Assembly: GCA_905331475.1 (NCBI GenBank) | Contig: CAJNYU010000497.1 | Coordinates: forward strand, 379,440 to 443,439 | Direction of reading: 5' to 3' | Origin: Rotaria socialis | Taxonomy: Eukaryota > Rotifera > Eurotatoria > Philodinida > Philodinidae | Length of the DNA stretch: 64,000 bases | In this document: piece by piece, positions 13,163 to 25,256 of the stretch | Layout: every line of letters begins with the position of its first letter | How positions within the stretch are numbered: the stretch's first letter is position 1 | Translations under genes and position numbers: made by a program | Notes under the pieces: model-generated | Databases searched by the model: none | Seen by the model: the letters and a program-made list of their open reading frames with translations, nothing else | Told to the model about the DNA's origin: nothing

Positions 13163-13723
13163 TTAAGGTTTATTCATATGAGGCATTGCAATAGGACTAC
13201 TTAGTAAACGTTGTGCACTTGACGAGACAATCACGAGAGCTAATATAAAAACATGATCTTCTCCATTTCCATCTAGGATATCTACCCAATAGAAATTTTT
13301 TGTAGCTGAAGCGTCTTTTGTAATAATTGCAATGATATTATTGTTTTTTATTAAAGTATATTCTTTCGAAGCTAGATTACCGGTTCTGTACAATTTATAT
13401 TCACCATTATTAGAACGTATTTCTAATATATGGTGCCACATTGGACCAGTTCTTTTTATGAATGCTATTTGATGCTCAATACCAGGAGTACGAACAATAA
13501 ATAATTTATACGTTAAATGGAAATGGAAATTTTCTTGACGAATTCGAATTAGTTCTTTTCCATTTTCATCACATAGTAAAAGTTTGTCACCAATGGCAAA
13601 GAATGTCGAACTACCTTTATAATGAATATTTCCTGTATTATCCGTTATAGTAAATCTATGATCTAATGATAAACGTTTTTCTTCAATTAGATAACGTGTT
13701 GTTCCAGAGTTCAATATTGTCAT
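13163..13723 (-). CDS. LURP-one-related / tubby-C-like protein
   Basis: Single-exon frame of 186 residues beginning MTILNSGTTRYLIEEKRLSL. Family features visible are the early 'Y.I.EK.LSL...F.I.D..G...Y.' strand pattern, followed by FFAIGDKLLLCDENGKELIR, then repeated beta-strand-like segments ending with an 'FYWVDIL..NGEDHVFILALVIV' hydrophobic helix. That order matches the LOR/tubby-C fold, a 12-stranded barrel with a buried C-terminal helix, shared with scramblase-like proteins. Length is near that usual for the family. The molecular function of animal LURP-one proteins is poorly defined; membrane or phosphoinositide association is only inferred from fold relatives. A longer frame exists upstream only from a TTG codon, so I start at the ATG. 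Confidence 0.8.
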   Translation of the reverse strand: MTILNSGTTRYLIEEKRLSLDHRFTITDNTGNIHYKGSSTFFAIGDKLLLCDENGKELIRIRQENFHFHLTYKLFIVRTPGIEHQIAFIKRTGPMWHHILEIRSNNGEYKLYRTGNLASKEYTLIKNNNIIAIITKDASATKNFYWVDILDGNGEDHVFILALVIVSSSAQRLLSSPIAMPHMNKP

Positions 13724-14883
13724 TATTTTGAAATATCCATACAATGTGACCCAACTATTACAGATGATTTTATGAGAAAAAAGCGACAAGCTATTGATGA
13801 TCAATGGCAATTATAATTAAAAAACACTCAACCGTAACAATAACAAAGTAAAAGTAAAGAAAGAAAGAAAGAAAAGAACGATCACGTTAGTTTAATACTA
13901 AAAATTCGAAGGTTAATATTTTTTTCATGATTGAAAATTCGTCTAAAAAAGATTTCTATGCTTTTTGTCTGATGTTTATAATAAAATTTAATAGAAAGCC
14001 ATACATTCAGATTAATTATCAGTTTCAAACCCATTTTCCCGATAGTTTACTAATATTGAATTCAACTGTTTCTCTTTTTTTACTAAGCGAATTGCAAGTC
14101 ATCCTTGATGTTTTTCAATAAAATTTCCTCTTTTGAATTTTGATTAACAAAGTAAAAATATTGATTTCTCATACTTCTTTTGATTTTAATAAAGAAATTA
14201 CAAGTTTATCCTTTTGATTATCATCAAGTGAATAACATTAAGGCATAATAATGAAAATGTTCAAGTAGCAAAAAGAAAAGAGAAGACGTTGATCAAAACT
14301 CGGGAAGACTTCATTATGTTTGCGATATGCATAGAAAAAAAGAATAAAGACAAAAAAAAGCAACGATAACAACCTGATTAAAAAAAAAACAATATAGGAA
14401 AAAAACAGGCGAGTATGAACTACAATATACACATTTTTTTGTTTTCGCTTCAGACGGGTGTTTCAATCCATCATTTGGACACAGATACATAAACAAAAAA
14501 CATAATAACCAAAAAAAAGAACAACAAAAAGACAGTTTCATCATAAACAATCAGCACCTAGACCAAAACAAAAGAAAATACAAGAAATAAATCAAGCACA
14601 CGAAATGTACAAACAGAAATAGTTTTGATTTCCTGTTTTTTTAGACAGTGTTTCGTATCACATAGTGCATATGATATGGTGGAATAAAACAAACAAATAA
14701 TATGGAATAATGATGCACACGCACTGATCTACAGCTACTGGTCTAACAATAGGTTTTATACAAGACAAACCAAAAAACAAAAAACAAAACAAAAGATGAT
14801 GTTTAAAATGTGTATAGAATGGCATAGATTCGACTGTTCCAAAGAATAGCATGAAGAAGAAAAAAAATAAGGAAACTGTTCGA
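13724..14883. other. Intergenic stretch, no gene seen
   Basis: A-rich on the plus strand, with many short poly-A/T runs. It probably contains the 3' UTR of the ETS gene (minus strand, stop at 14884) and the upstream region of the LURP-one gene. No spliced frame could be built. Confidence 0.55.
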
Positions 14884-17482
14884 TCATCCAATGGACTGAG
14901 GTGAAATCATTTTTGGTTTCTTACAATCTTCTATTGTATGTTCTTTATTAGCAGCTAAATTAAGCGGTTGATCTGAATGATGATGTTGATGAGATAGACG
15001 TGCTGTTAATGATAATGGAACAGCTTGTTTACGTTTAGTTGATGTTGAATAAGATGATGTTGATGTAGATGATGATAATGATTGTGATGGACTACAATGT
15101 TGTTTTTCACTGTCACTTGTACGATCACGACTACTATCAAATGAATCAGGTGATGATGAAGTGGATCGATCACTTTTTCCTATTGTTGCTAATAATGGTA
15201 ATGATTTTGTATCGAATGATGGAATGTTCGATGATGGTGACGATGAATTATTAGTAACATTACGTGGAGGAAATAATAGAGCCGCATTTGTTGAATTTAA
15301 ATTCGATACCATCGATGAAGTCGATGGTGAATAAATTGAAAATAATTGAAGAAGCTGATGATGTATTTGTGCTGATGGCTGATTTGTAAAATGTGATGAT
15401 GATGATGAATTATCATCATGATCTAATATGATAACAAAGAAAAAAATTATACGTATGAATGAAAAATTGCTGTTTGTAATATTTTACCTGGACTAAATTT
15501 TACATTAGTTTCTTGATTAATAGGACTAGCAGCAGTTGCTTGATATGAAAGTGTCGTTTTTTTATTTAAATTCGAATAAACCATACTTGTTGTACCACTA
15601 GTACGTTTCATACTTTTTCGAATTTCATCTGGTGTACGCATAAAACGGTAGAGTAATCGTTTTGATTGTTCTTTCGATATGATATTATTTGAATAATAAT
15701 AACGCATACCACGAGATAATTTTTCATATGTCATTGATAAACGATTTTTTTGAAGCCCTAAATAAACATGCGTATAATTATATATTTAATGACTATTTTA
15801 TTTATTTTATTTTATTTTCAATCATTTCGATATAACATACCCCAAAGAGCAGCAAGTTTATCTGCTTGAATAATTCGAAAAATCATTTTTTCTCGATTTT
15901 CCCAATGAATAATTGATTCATAATGAGAATCTTCAAGTAAAATATATAGAAACTCCCATAGAATACGACAATCTAACATGGCAAAAATAAATTAGAAATA
16001 CAAGAGAGAGAGAGAGAAAAAAAACGATAATTTACTTTTAGCTGCTGGTGGTTTCATGAGAATATCACCTCGAAAATCAATTCGATCATGATAATAACGT
16101 ATTTGTCTTGTATTATCATTTGCAAGACTATCTCGTTCTAAATCGTCATTATTTTCACCTGTGTTTGTTACATCATTTGGCTGTTGTTTTATTCTTGGTG
16201 ATAATTGTGAACGAATTTTAATTGGTATTGATTCATTGTTTAAAATATTCAATTTTGATAAACCTGATGATGATGATTTAAGAGATGATGATGGTGAGCT
16301 TGATGTTATAGGTGGTGTTGGAGCTGTTTCATGTTGTTCAATATCCACGTCTTCATCGTCCATGGATTCTTGTTTTATAGATGGACTAGCAGTTCTTGTT
16401 GTTGTGGGTGAACAATTTGGTGTTGGTTGTCGATTTGACTGATGATCGTTTGGTGATAATGCTTCACGTTTAATGCCCATAGATTCATGCACCGGATGAT
16501 TGAATTCACATTTTTCATGTGATTTATGTAACCTCTTGGCTAAAACAAAACAATGAATGTTGATATGAATTGCTTTTTTCTGACTTTTACAAACCTGATG
16601 TTACATCTGGACAATAAGACGATGTTGAAGATGACGATGAACCTGATATTTCACGATTTCGTGTTGATTGGTGTTGATTCATATTATAATAGTTTGCTTG
16701 ATGATTAATTAAAGATGGTTTAGACATTGTTTCAGGACGACTAAAGATATAATTAAATGCCGGATGCATACAAGCAGCAGCCGCAGCAGCTTGATGTGAA
16801 AGGACACCGGCAGCATTTGGATGAAATGATGATAGAGGTAATGATGTTGTTGGTGGTGGAGGAATATTAAAACGGCGTGCCGATGATGAGGGTGGAGGAA
16901 AGCCAAAATTGTTCCATAGAGGATATGGAAACGCTATAGGAAATATATTCATTTTGATTATTATTTGAAAGAAACGTTCATTTATTATTTACTTTGACAT
17001 TGCCATGACTTCAGCAAAGTTTTATGTTGTTGAAGAGCTTTATGCAAGATATCACCAGAACGTGGAGAACGTTGTTTAAAACTATCTTCATTCAATAATA
17101 GTAAAGCTTTACCTTGGTAGATAAAAAGAAAACAAAACGTAGTTAAAAATTTTCAAAAACTTGTTGTTTTATACAGAAGACAAGGTAAAGATGACTCACC
17201 ATTCATTTCAAAATCTTTCAAATTAACATCTCCTAATGAATATTCATCGATACAATATTCAATCCATTTTTGTACATCATTTTTTGTCCAATAGTCAATT
17301 GGATTAACTAAATTTTAGTAAATCAAATATAGAAATGATTTTCTTTTCTTTTCTTTTCTTTAAAATTACATACGTAAGTTTTGAGGTAAATTCATTTTAA
17401 CTGTTGGTGATAAATAATTATTTGTTGGTAGAGTAGTATTAGTTGTAGTAGTCATCGTCGAATTCCCTGTATGTGCTACCAT
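14884..17482 (-). CDS. ETV6: ETV6/TEL-like ETS transcription factor
   Basis: Eight exons (17482-17374, 17307-17200, 17112-16993, 16933-16595, 16539-16036, 15972-15841, 15757-15488, 15422-14884) give 706 residues in frame. Residues about 36-112 form a Pointed/SAM domain ([18 protein letters not shown] ... [20 protein letters not shown]), which mediates self-association in the ETV6/Yan group. A Pro/Ser/Gln-rich linker follows, with a VDIEQHE acidic patch. The ETS DNA-binding domain occupies about 393-477: [19 protein letters not shown], the LAALWGLQKNR turn, and recognition helix [13 protein letters not shown]. It reads RGMRYYY where most ETS proteins have RALRYYY. The tail MRTPDEI right after the ETS domain is ETV6-like. 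The expected role is a nuclear sequence-specific repressor at GGAA sites. The C-terminus is Ser-rich and long. The orthology label ETV6 versus ETV7/Yan is approximate. Confidence 0.88.
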
Positions 17483-18855
17483 GCTAAAATAAGAAGGAAA
17501 CAAATAAACAAATGGACTCTGGTTTGTTCTTGTGCACACATTTTATATCTAACGAAAAAGAGAAGACCTAGAGAAAGAGAAGAAAAACAGAAAGGAGCAG
17601 CAACGCACATCATCTTATCCTTCCTTTTCTGTATATATACACAAGGAAGCACGAAAGACAACAGCAGGCTACGACGACGGTTGTGCACCTGATAATATGG
17701 TCATCACACCCTCGATAACGAACGACGCGTTTTTCTCTCTCTCTTATGCTTGCGCTCTTATTCTCGTTTTCTTCTTTTACCTATTAGTAGTTATACGGTA
17801 AAGACAAAAAAAGAGAAAAAGAAAAATAATTCGAAAAGAATGGCATGAGAAAGTTGCCTATTAGTACTTCCGATGACTAGTTGTACTATACATATGAAAG
17901 TTTCCTTGCTTTGCAACGAATAAAAAACGAAATATAAATAAGATATGCGAGAGATGGGCATAGTCGGAGGGAGAGAGAAAAAGACAGAGACGAATGAATA
18001 AGAAGGTGAAGTAAAAGAGTGGATGCAATCAGTGATAAATCATAAATGCACGCTGTATATATACGGAAAGAAAAAAAAATTGGACAATCAAATACAAGGG
18101 ATGCTTATTTTTAGACACAATAGGAAAAATTTGATCAAGGCGAAAAATACAAAAAAAAACTGACGTCTACATAATGAATCTTTCAGACGTGTATACTTGT
18201 ACATCTATATATATATATATTTGTTATCATTTATATTCTTTAAGCTTATTCTAGTTGAGTAAAATATCTTTACTTATATATTTAGAGCCCTTGTATATTT
18301 GACGCATATGGAAGCAATAATGCATTTTTTCACCTTCTATGCAGCTATTTTTTTTATAAAGATGTAAACTTCCGTACGTTTTACCTAGAGAAGATAATAG
18401 CAAGATAAAAATTATGAGATACGCAATATACAAGAATACTTAAGAATATAAGAGAAACGTAGTATGTATTCAAATGAGAATAGTTGATATGAATAAAATA
18501 ATTTTATTGACTTTTCGTCATTGGAAGAAGAACGAATTTTAAATTCAAAAATGTTTTCTTGCTAACCGGTTCATTCGTTATATTATATCTAAGATGGATG
18601 ACTAGTCTAAAGAAGACCTATTTATTGGACAACCTTCTTTTGACTAGAATGAAGAATAACAATGTGAGAATAAGAACGCGAAAAAGGCAAGTTCAGGGAA
18701 GTGCCAGTAGGCAGACGCACAATGATTGATGGAATAAGATAGGGATCTTAGTGTTTGGTCTTGATTATACTTACAGCATTCTTTTCTGTTGTTTAAAAGA
18801 AAGAGTGAACACTCAAAATGACCTCCTTCCTTCGAAAGTTTATTGTGGGTCAAGC

Positions 18856-18890
<35 letters not shown>

Positions 18891-21800
18891 AGAGATCCAT
18901 TATTTTTGATTTTACTGTCTACGTTGATGTCGTCTACCTTGGAAGTTCAAGAGCACTATTCTCTCGCAGTAAAGGACATATCCCGTTCTTTCTTTTGCTC
19001 TTTCACTCACGCATATTGTTCTGTTTTTTATACTTTTGCCGCCTCGCGGTCAGTCTGCGATGAGAAAAGAAAAGGAATAATTTCAAGTCGTTTTTTGAAC
19101 ATGCATACACTGGCCTTGTGTTCTGTTCTCTTTTCCCCTCCATCATCATCATCATCTATCCTTTCTACCTGTCGAGACGACGACAGACAGAGAAGAGGAA
19201 GGTCCGAAACGGCATATGAAATAAAACAAATTTTTCGTTTTTTCTTTCTTCTCTCGCTTATACTAAATTCATTGTGTTGAACGATATCCGCACCAATGCA
19301 CTCAGCATATATACATATATTTCGGTCTTTATCTCGGTGACCTCAAAATGAGAACGAGCACTAAAGTATGTGCAATTTTCTCAATGTGAAGTGCATGAAT
19401 GGAGGTGACCGGAACAAAACATAAAAGAAAAGAATTTTCGTCTCGTCTCTCTTGAACTTCTCCTCCTTCTAATTTTTCGTCTGATTGTCATGTTCAACCT
19501 GTGTGGTACCATCATTGTCACGTCACACGATACTGAACAATCAAACACATCATTAAACGATCCATTATCAACATTAAGATGTAATCTCTCAATCGCAGAT
19601 AGTGACTGACTACTAGTCGACCCAATTAGAAGATGAGCATATGTATATGTGTATATGATCAGCAGGTGTTTGCGAGCAATGATGACGCTGATAAGACGGA
19701 GGACAAACATCAGTCGACCGATTGCGCACATTTACGTTAATCTCTATTTTTCCTTTTTCGCTGTGTGTGCGAAGAAGTGCTAATGCAAATACTATGATCA
19801 TATCAACAGTTTTGTTTTTGTTCTTTCGTTTACAATACACGAACTAATAAAAAAAAGAAAAAGAAATAGGTCACCACAAACAGTCTCTTATTACAATCAT
19901 AATCACCATCATCATGTGATCATTGACCTAGATGCGCTCTTGTCGAAAATATATCACTCATATGTTATAGGTTTTCAATTCTTCTTATATGCAAATATAC
20001 AACTACTATATCCTGTCGTTCAAATAGGAAGAAAAGAACAAAAAACAAGTGAGAGAAACCACCGACGCCCTTCATAAAGACTGTTCAATCTTTATAGGTA
20101 TGTTTTATATATACATATAAAGAGAGAGAGAGAGAGAAGACTATTGTACTCCTCAATGAGCAAAGAGAAAAAAAATGAATGAATCGTATAGTCATAGTCA
20201 AGTAGAATTTCCATTTTACAGGCTATAAATTCGATCGTTGTAGGCTTTGCTTCATTTGACTTATGTATCGCTTCAATTCGAATGTTCCCGTCTAGTGAAT
20301 GGGAATGGGAATGCGACACGACTTGAAAGAGTGAAAAAAAGAAGGAGAAGAAAAAAGCGTTAAGAGAAAATATGCCCTTGACGGAAGGCAACCAAGAAAA
20401 AAGAAAGAGCAGTTAACCTGTTCGCGGAAGATAAGAAGATAGAAGTAACTCGAAAATTTGATTTACTGTGTAAGAAGAGTATGTGTTCTGTTTACCATCT
20501 CAAAAGATAGAAAGATTTACTTGCAGAGCCACTTTTATGATGAAGGTGATAAGAATATATGCGTGTGAGAATGACGAAGTAAGAAGAAGAAATTAAGAAG
20601 CAAGGAAACATACCTGAATCACACGACACCAGTCACAATGATAATGCATACCTAATCATACGAACCATTTTATTTAGCAAAATTTTTCAATAGAATTAAA
20701 ATAAATAGAATCATTGATTTATATTATTCTTAGACATATTTTCACTTACTATCTCAAAAGTAATAGAGAAAAAGCATATTGTATAGATATACTGCTCATA
20801 TGGTCAGAATCAGTGAAAAACATGAAATAGAAAAAAATATATTTCCTGCGCTTGTATAATGTCATCGTTTTGCGTATTCACTCACTCAAAGCGATAATAT
20901 TTTTCAACATATGCGATCAAAAAAAGAAAAGAAACGAAATACACTTGTGTTGTCCTATTTATGCAGTCGAATAATTTAGGTATGATGATAAAATCTAAGA
21001 AAAAATCCAGAGAGGAAACTTATTTACCTGGTCATTGTTCTTTCGTTTCAAACAAAAAATGATGACGATAGTATTTATTTCCGATTTCGGCGTCTTTTTT
21101 CTCTCGATCAAAAATATAATAGTAACATTAATAGAGAGGTAGCAACGCACTTTCGTTCTCACACAGAACAAATACAAAGCAGCCAACCCGGAACTTTCGA
21201 AACGTCGTTGCGCATGTTCCGGAATGACATTTTTCTCTCCCACCTTTTTCTCTTTTTTCATCGTAAAGGGTTTCGTTCTTTTCGGTTTTTTTCGATTCTT
21301 TTCAAAGATTTGAGACGATAGCTGCATGACAAAAAAATAACAATAACAACAACAAGAGCAGCGACAATAGTAAAAAAAGACTAAAAACGGCTACATCCTT
21401 TCAGTTATTCCAATCCTGATATTTTTTCGTTATTTCCACTTGGATTATGTATCGACCATATGTGCGCATGTAATTTTCTCATACTTAGAAAAACAATCAA
21501 AGGATGCTTCGTTTCTTAAATCATTATCAATCTCATATCCATCTGGTTTGTTTCTCTTATTGCTTTGTGCATGCAATTCGTTCGTATTTCTTTCATCATT
21601 CCTCATCGTCAAGCATCCGTGTATTTATAAGTATATATTCTGTAGCTATTGAAGACTCGTTCTTCTTTTTTTTTCGGTCGTTCTCTCTTTTTTTTGTCTG
21701 TTGATTTCTTCGCAAAGCACATACACAGCCATACAAAGTGCGAGCGGGAAGTATGAGTACTGGGTGCGTTTTCGTTTCGTTTCCTTTCTTTCCGTGCATT

Positions 21801-22498
21801 TTCGCTTCATGCAAAAAAAAGAAAAAGAATAAACCTTTTTTTCGAGGACACAATTGATGCATACGGTGTAGGCGATGATGAAAGGAAAACAATGCTACAC
21901 AAGAGTTATGCGGTGTACATGGGAACAAAAACGAAATCCAGTTTAAGCATGCTGTGTAATTGATTGATGTATAATGTGTATGCCAGTGGAGAAGAAAAAA
22001 AGAAAGCGGAGTATTTCAAGAAAAAATAGATGAAAGCTCACTTTTTTTCTCTTTTTTTACGTATGTTGATCGTAAACAAAAATTCTCCCTACTTCTGTAT
22101 GTTAGATAAAGTGAGAACAAAAAGAAAAAGAGAATGAAATTGTTTTAATAGTCAACAATTATTTTACTTCTTCAATACATCTTCTGACAATTCAATTTAG
22201 AATTCAAACACAACTCAATCTAAATATCGTATGCACACCAAAGAAAAAAAAACGTATTACATCAATGAATATTTTGAATAAAAAAATATATAGTGTAGTA
22301 AATATAGTCATGAGGCCAATACGAAAGTATGCGTTAAGATCTGTTAATCGCTTTGTTGTTCTGTTTCTTTTTTTCATATAGTTATTTTAATAGGTGAAGA
22401 GCAACCAGTTACGTTTACCAACATAAACCTAAAATTTTAACGTCAGAAAACAGTTCGAGTAAAATTAAGAAAATAATACCAATAAAAGCGGATTGAAT
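17483..22498. other. 5-kb gene-free region upstream of the ETS gene
   Basis: No frame with splice support or recognisable protein on either strand. The sequence is rich in purine/pyrimidine-asymmetric tracts such as AGAGA, AAAAGAAAA and CTTTTTC runs, with TA runs (about 18207-18220, 20105-20117) and a (GA)n tract at 18858-18887. Frames of 70-145 codons here encode low-complexity Ser/Phe or Arg/Glu strings and look fortuitous. Lying between the 5' ends of two genes, one a transcription factor, it could hold enhancers, but I see no motif cluster I can name. Confidence 0.5.
18858..18887. repeat. (GA)n microsatellite
   Basis: About fifteen uninterrupted GA dinucleotides in a purine-rich stretch. 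Confidence 0.9.
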
Positions 22499-23120
22499 AT
22501 GGGTCATAGACATGGAAAACATACATTTACTGAAAGAGATGTACAAGTTTTAGTTAAATCAAGTGGTAAAACTGAAAATGAAATTCGCCAATGGTATGAA
22601 GAATTTCGTAAAGAAAGTGATGGTGCAGATCGAATGAATAAACGACAATTTCAATCGTATTATACAAAATTAAAGCAAAACACAAAATTAGAAGAAATTA
22701 CAGATCATATTTTTCGAGTATTTGATACTGATCATTCTGGTAAACAATTTTTTTTCATTTTAATTTTTCGAGTATTGATTGTTTCATATGTTTATTTAAT
22801 TAGGCACAATTGATTTCTCCGAATTTCTTATTGCTTACCTCGCAACAACTGTAGGATCAAGTCGTCAAAAATTTGAATATGCGTTTGAATTATTTGATAT
22901 AAACGAAAATGAGAAAATTGAAAGGAAGGAGGCAGAAAAAATGCTTAGCATTATATGTCGAATTATTGGCGTATCACAAGAAGATGCGAAGCTGTATACA
23001 ACAACAATCATGCTTTCATTTGATACGAATCAAGATAAAATTATAACAAGAGAAGAGTTTGTGACTGGCTGTTTGCATGATTCAACATTAGGCGAGATTG
23101 TTAATGCATTCAATCTGTAG
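22499..23120 (+). CDS. Neuronal calcium sensor-type EF-hand protein
   Basis: Two exons (22499-22739 and 22804-23120) give 185 residues. It begins MGHRHGKH, with Gly at position 2 as required for N-myristoylation in this family. The degenerate first EF-hand is followed by a canonical loop DTDHSGTIDFSE, interrupted by the intron at the G codon, then DINENEKIERKE and DTNQDKIITREE. In the last two the usual loop-position-6 Gly is Glu or Lys, so calcium affinity may be altered. Size and layout match the frequenin/hippocalcin/visinin/KChIP group (NCS family, about 190 residues). The expected role is a membrane-associated calcium switch acting on channels, receptors or kinases. I cannot assign it to a subfamily: the N-terminal motif differs from classic NCS-1. 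The real start is the ATG, not the in-frame TTG six bases upstream. Confidence 0.85.
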
Positions 23121-23916
23121 GAGCGAACAAAAAATATTGACTTGTCAGTTATACAAAAAACAATTTGAATGATTTTATTTGTGTAACTTTTTTTGCAATA
23201 TTATTCAGCCATAAGTCACATATACTGAAAAAAAGAGATCAGCCTAAGATTATAATAAACGCTTTTTATGAAGCATTTTTTTTAAATAAATTTATTGAAT
23301 CGTACTTATTCTATAATAAAATTTAAATATTTGCTGTGGGTTATTACAAGTGCCATCATAATTTTCATGAATACTTTTCCACAAGAAAAAACAATCCACT
23401 CACGGCCGAGTAAAATATGAAATTCATCATTCATTGCATGACAGTTGAATAATAATGTGTGTGGTACATGCGCAGTATTTTTCTGTTTTCATAGTTCCTC
23501 TGACAAAATGAAAACTTGCTAACTAATTCATTTCGAGACCGGGTATATCATCGGTCAATTCGAGCGAATTATTTTATACTGTTTTTTGTTCAGAGAACAT
23601 TATAAAGTCTATGCATCTATGAAACATTTGCACTTGTGGATTGAACAATGTATAAAGGTAGGTGAGTAGTTATAAAACAGACTGACTTATTCTAGTTCAA
23701 ATTTTAACCAAAACATCAACCTGTGTTCTTGACTAATGCTAAAAATAGAGAGCCCAATGCTGATATACATACACAATACGATGAACTCACTCATATTATG
23801 ATGAATAGAATCTATTATGAACTGTATTATCAGAAGAATATACGATACGGTGATCATTTAATAGCTTAAGAATAAGTGAATCAAGTATGTTTGGTCAGTA
23901 AAAACAAAGATCGACA
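23121..23916. other. Intergenic stretch, no gene seen
   Basis: 3' flank of the EF-hand gene (several AATAAA-like hexamers near 23260-23320), then featureless AT-rich DNA up to the mobile-element cluster. Confidence 0.5.
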
Positions 23917-23918
23917 TA

Positions 23919-24216
23919 TCCCAGATCGAACATTCCGGCCACCGGATCCCGTAGGATACTCCAGGGAATACGCGGGAAAGTCACCATATCCTGCAGGAAA
24001 ACACGGGAAATCGCTGGAACATGGAAGCAGTATTCCGGTCAAAAATACGGCCGGACTTTTCCGGCGAATTCCTGCCAAGCTCCGGTGCCTTCCGGCAGGA
24101 ATTGTTCGGAAATCACCGGAAAAATCCGAAAAATTTCCAACCGGAATACTGCTTCCACAAAATCAACGGAACTACCCGGAACCGGTCGTTTCCAGGTCGG
24201 ACTGTTCGACCTGGGA
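23919..24216. mobile_element. GC-rich fold-back element with TA target duplication
   Basis: A 298-bp block with base composition far richer in G+C than its surroundings. Its ends are inverted repeats, TCCCAGATCGAACATTCC on the left against TCCCAGGTCGAACAGTCC on the right, and TA dinucleotides abut both ends (23917-23918 and 24217-24218). That is the signature of a Tc1/mariner-type target duplication. Inside, TGGAAGCAGTATTCCGGT (24022-24039) is perfectly inverted at 24140-24157, so much of the element folds on itself. CCGG/TTCCGG motifs recur throughout. Frames crossing it are by-products of the repeats and not genes. It is a non-autonomous element; its family is inferred only from the TA duplication. 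Confidence 0.7.
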
Positions 24217-24534
24217 TAGTGAAAACTATTGTTTGAACAAATCTTTCTTTTTACTTAATCCTAAAGTAATCGGAACGAAGCAGGGTTACCAAATTCAAAT
24301 TTTTGAAATCAGGAGCTCTTGTGGAAAAACAGGCGTTTATCAGGCGTGCTTTTTGTTTATATTGAACACTCATTTGATGGTTTTTATCTGATAACAACCG
24401 ACTTTTCACTAATAGACATCTTAATCTCTTTTCTTAATCAGATTGATGATGAAAAAATTCCTTGTAGATGTAGACCAATTAAAATTGTAAATACAATGTT
24501 GATTTCATAAAATTTATTTCAATAGATAATTAAA

Positions 24535-25135
24535 ACGCATTTATTAGAATACATGAAAAATAGAAATTTAAAACTAACTGCGAATTATTATGAATCAAAA
24601 TCAAAACATACAAACAGGGGCGTAAGTTAGGTGTCAAAGCAAGGGGGGGTGTAACTCTAATTTTTCTGTTTTCATGACCTAAAAAATGAACTTTTGGAAG
24701 CAGGAGGCGTAAACTTTTTTCTGTTTTCGTGAGCAAAAAACACGAAATTTTCAAAAGCAGGGGGGCTTTACGCCCCACCCCACCCCACCCCCTATTTACG
24801 CCGCTGCATACAAATACAAAGTAGAAACATGGTTCATTCGGTTTCTACTGTCATTCCATAAATATTTCATATGACTAAAGATTGTTTCACAAAATGCATT
24901 TGAAGCAGGAATATAAAATACGAATTGAACAAGTTTTTTTAAGTTAGGAACGCTTTCATCATCAAGTAAATAGGCCCACAAATGATCAGCTCTTACTGGA
25001 TGATTTTCTTTTTGATTTTTATGGCATTTAGCATTACGTTCATCATCATCGGAATCAAAATCTTGTATATCATCATCATCACATTCATCACATAAACTTT
25101 GAGGATCACTATCATTCAGTTATCACCAACCCCAC
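24535..25135 (-). pseudogene. hAT transposase C-terminal remnant, interrupted by MITE
   Basis: Minus-strand frame reading through acidic DDDDIQDFDSDDDERNA, then HLWAYLLDDESVPNLKKL and FVFYIPASNAFCETIFSHMK. The latter has the 'hydrophobic...P-[AS]-S-[NS]-A-x-x-E-x-x-FS' core of the hAT C-terminal dimerisation domain. The frame enters the nested MITE after ...STLYLY. Skipping the MITE and one copy of its target duplication, the frame resumes as VLILIHNNSQLVLNFYF and stops near 24535. No BED zinc finger or catalytic core was found upstream, and a stop precedes the acidic segment. It is a dead fragment. Confidence 0.7.
24615..24806. mobile_element. Nested hAT-type MITE with 8-bp target duplication
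   Basis: The ends are CAGGGGCGTAA (24615-24625) and, inverted, CAGCGGCGTAA (24806-24796). The 8-bp target duplication catacaaa lies at 24607-24614 and 24807-24814 and is perfect. The 192-bp interior has G-run/C-run tracts and no coding capacity. It sits inside the transposase remnant of the larger hAT element, so it inserted later. Confidence 0.88.
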
Positions 25136-25256
25136 TGTTTTCAATGGAAAATTGTAAATTACAAACAACACATAAAGCTCTTGTAAGATTCGATTTACAT
25201 TCTCGCAAAAACGTAAAAAAATTCTAATTGAATAGTCACTCTTTTTTAAATTTTGA

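Noticed and set aside
18818-19280. Plus-strand frames of 81 and 145 codons starting in the GA repeat
   Set aside because: Begin with an Arg/Glu string from the microsatellite and continue as Phe/Ser-rich low complexity in overlapping frames; no conserved texture.
21440-21928. Overlapping frames on both strands near 21.4-21.9 kb
   Set aside because: Low-complexity Ser/Phe/Lys strings in pyrimidine-rich DNA without splice support.
23876-24391. 171-codon frame rich in PAGK/SPEKSEKFPTG
   Set aside because: Lies mostly inside the GC-rich fold-back element; apparent repeats in the peptide come from the CCGG DNA repeats and similar frames appear on the other strand.
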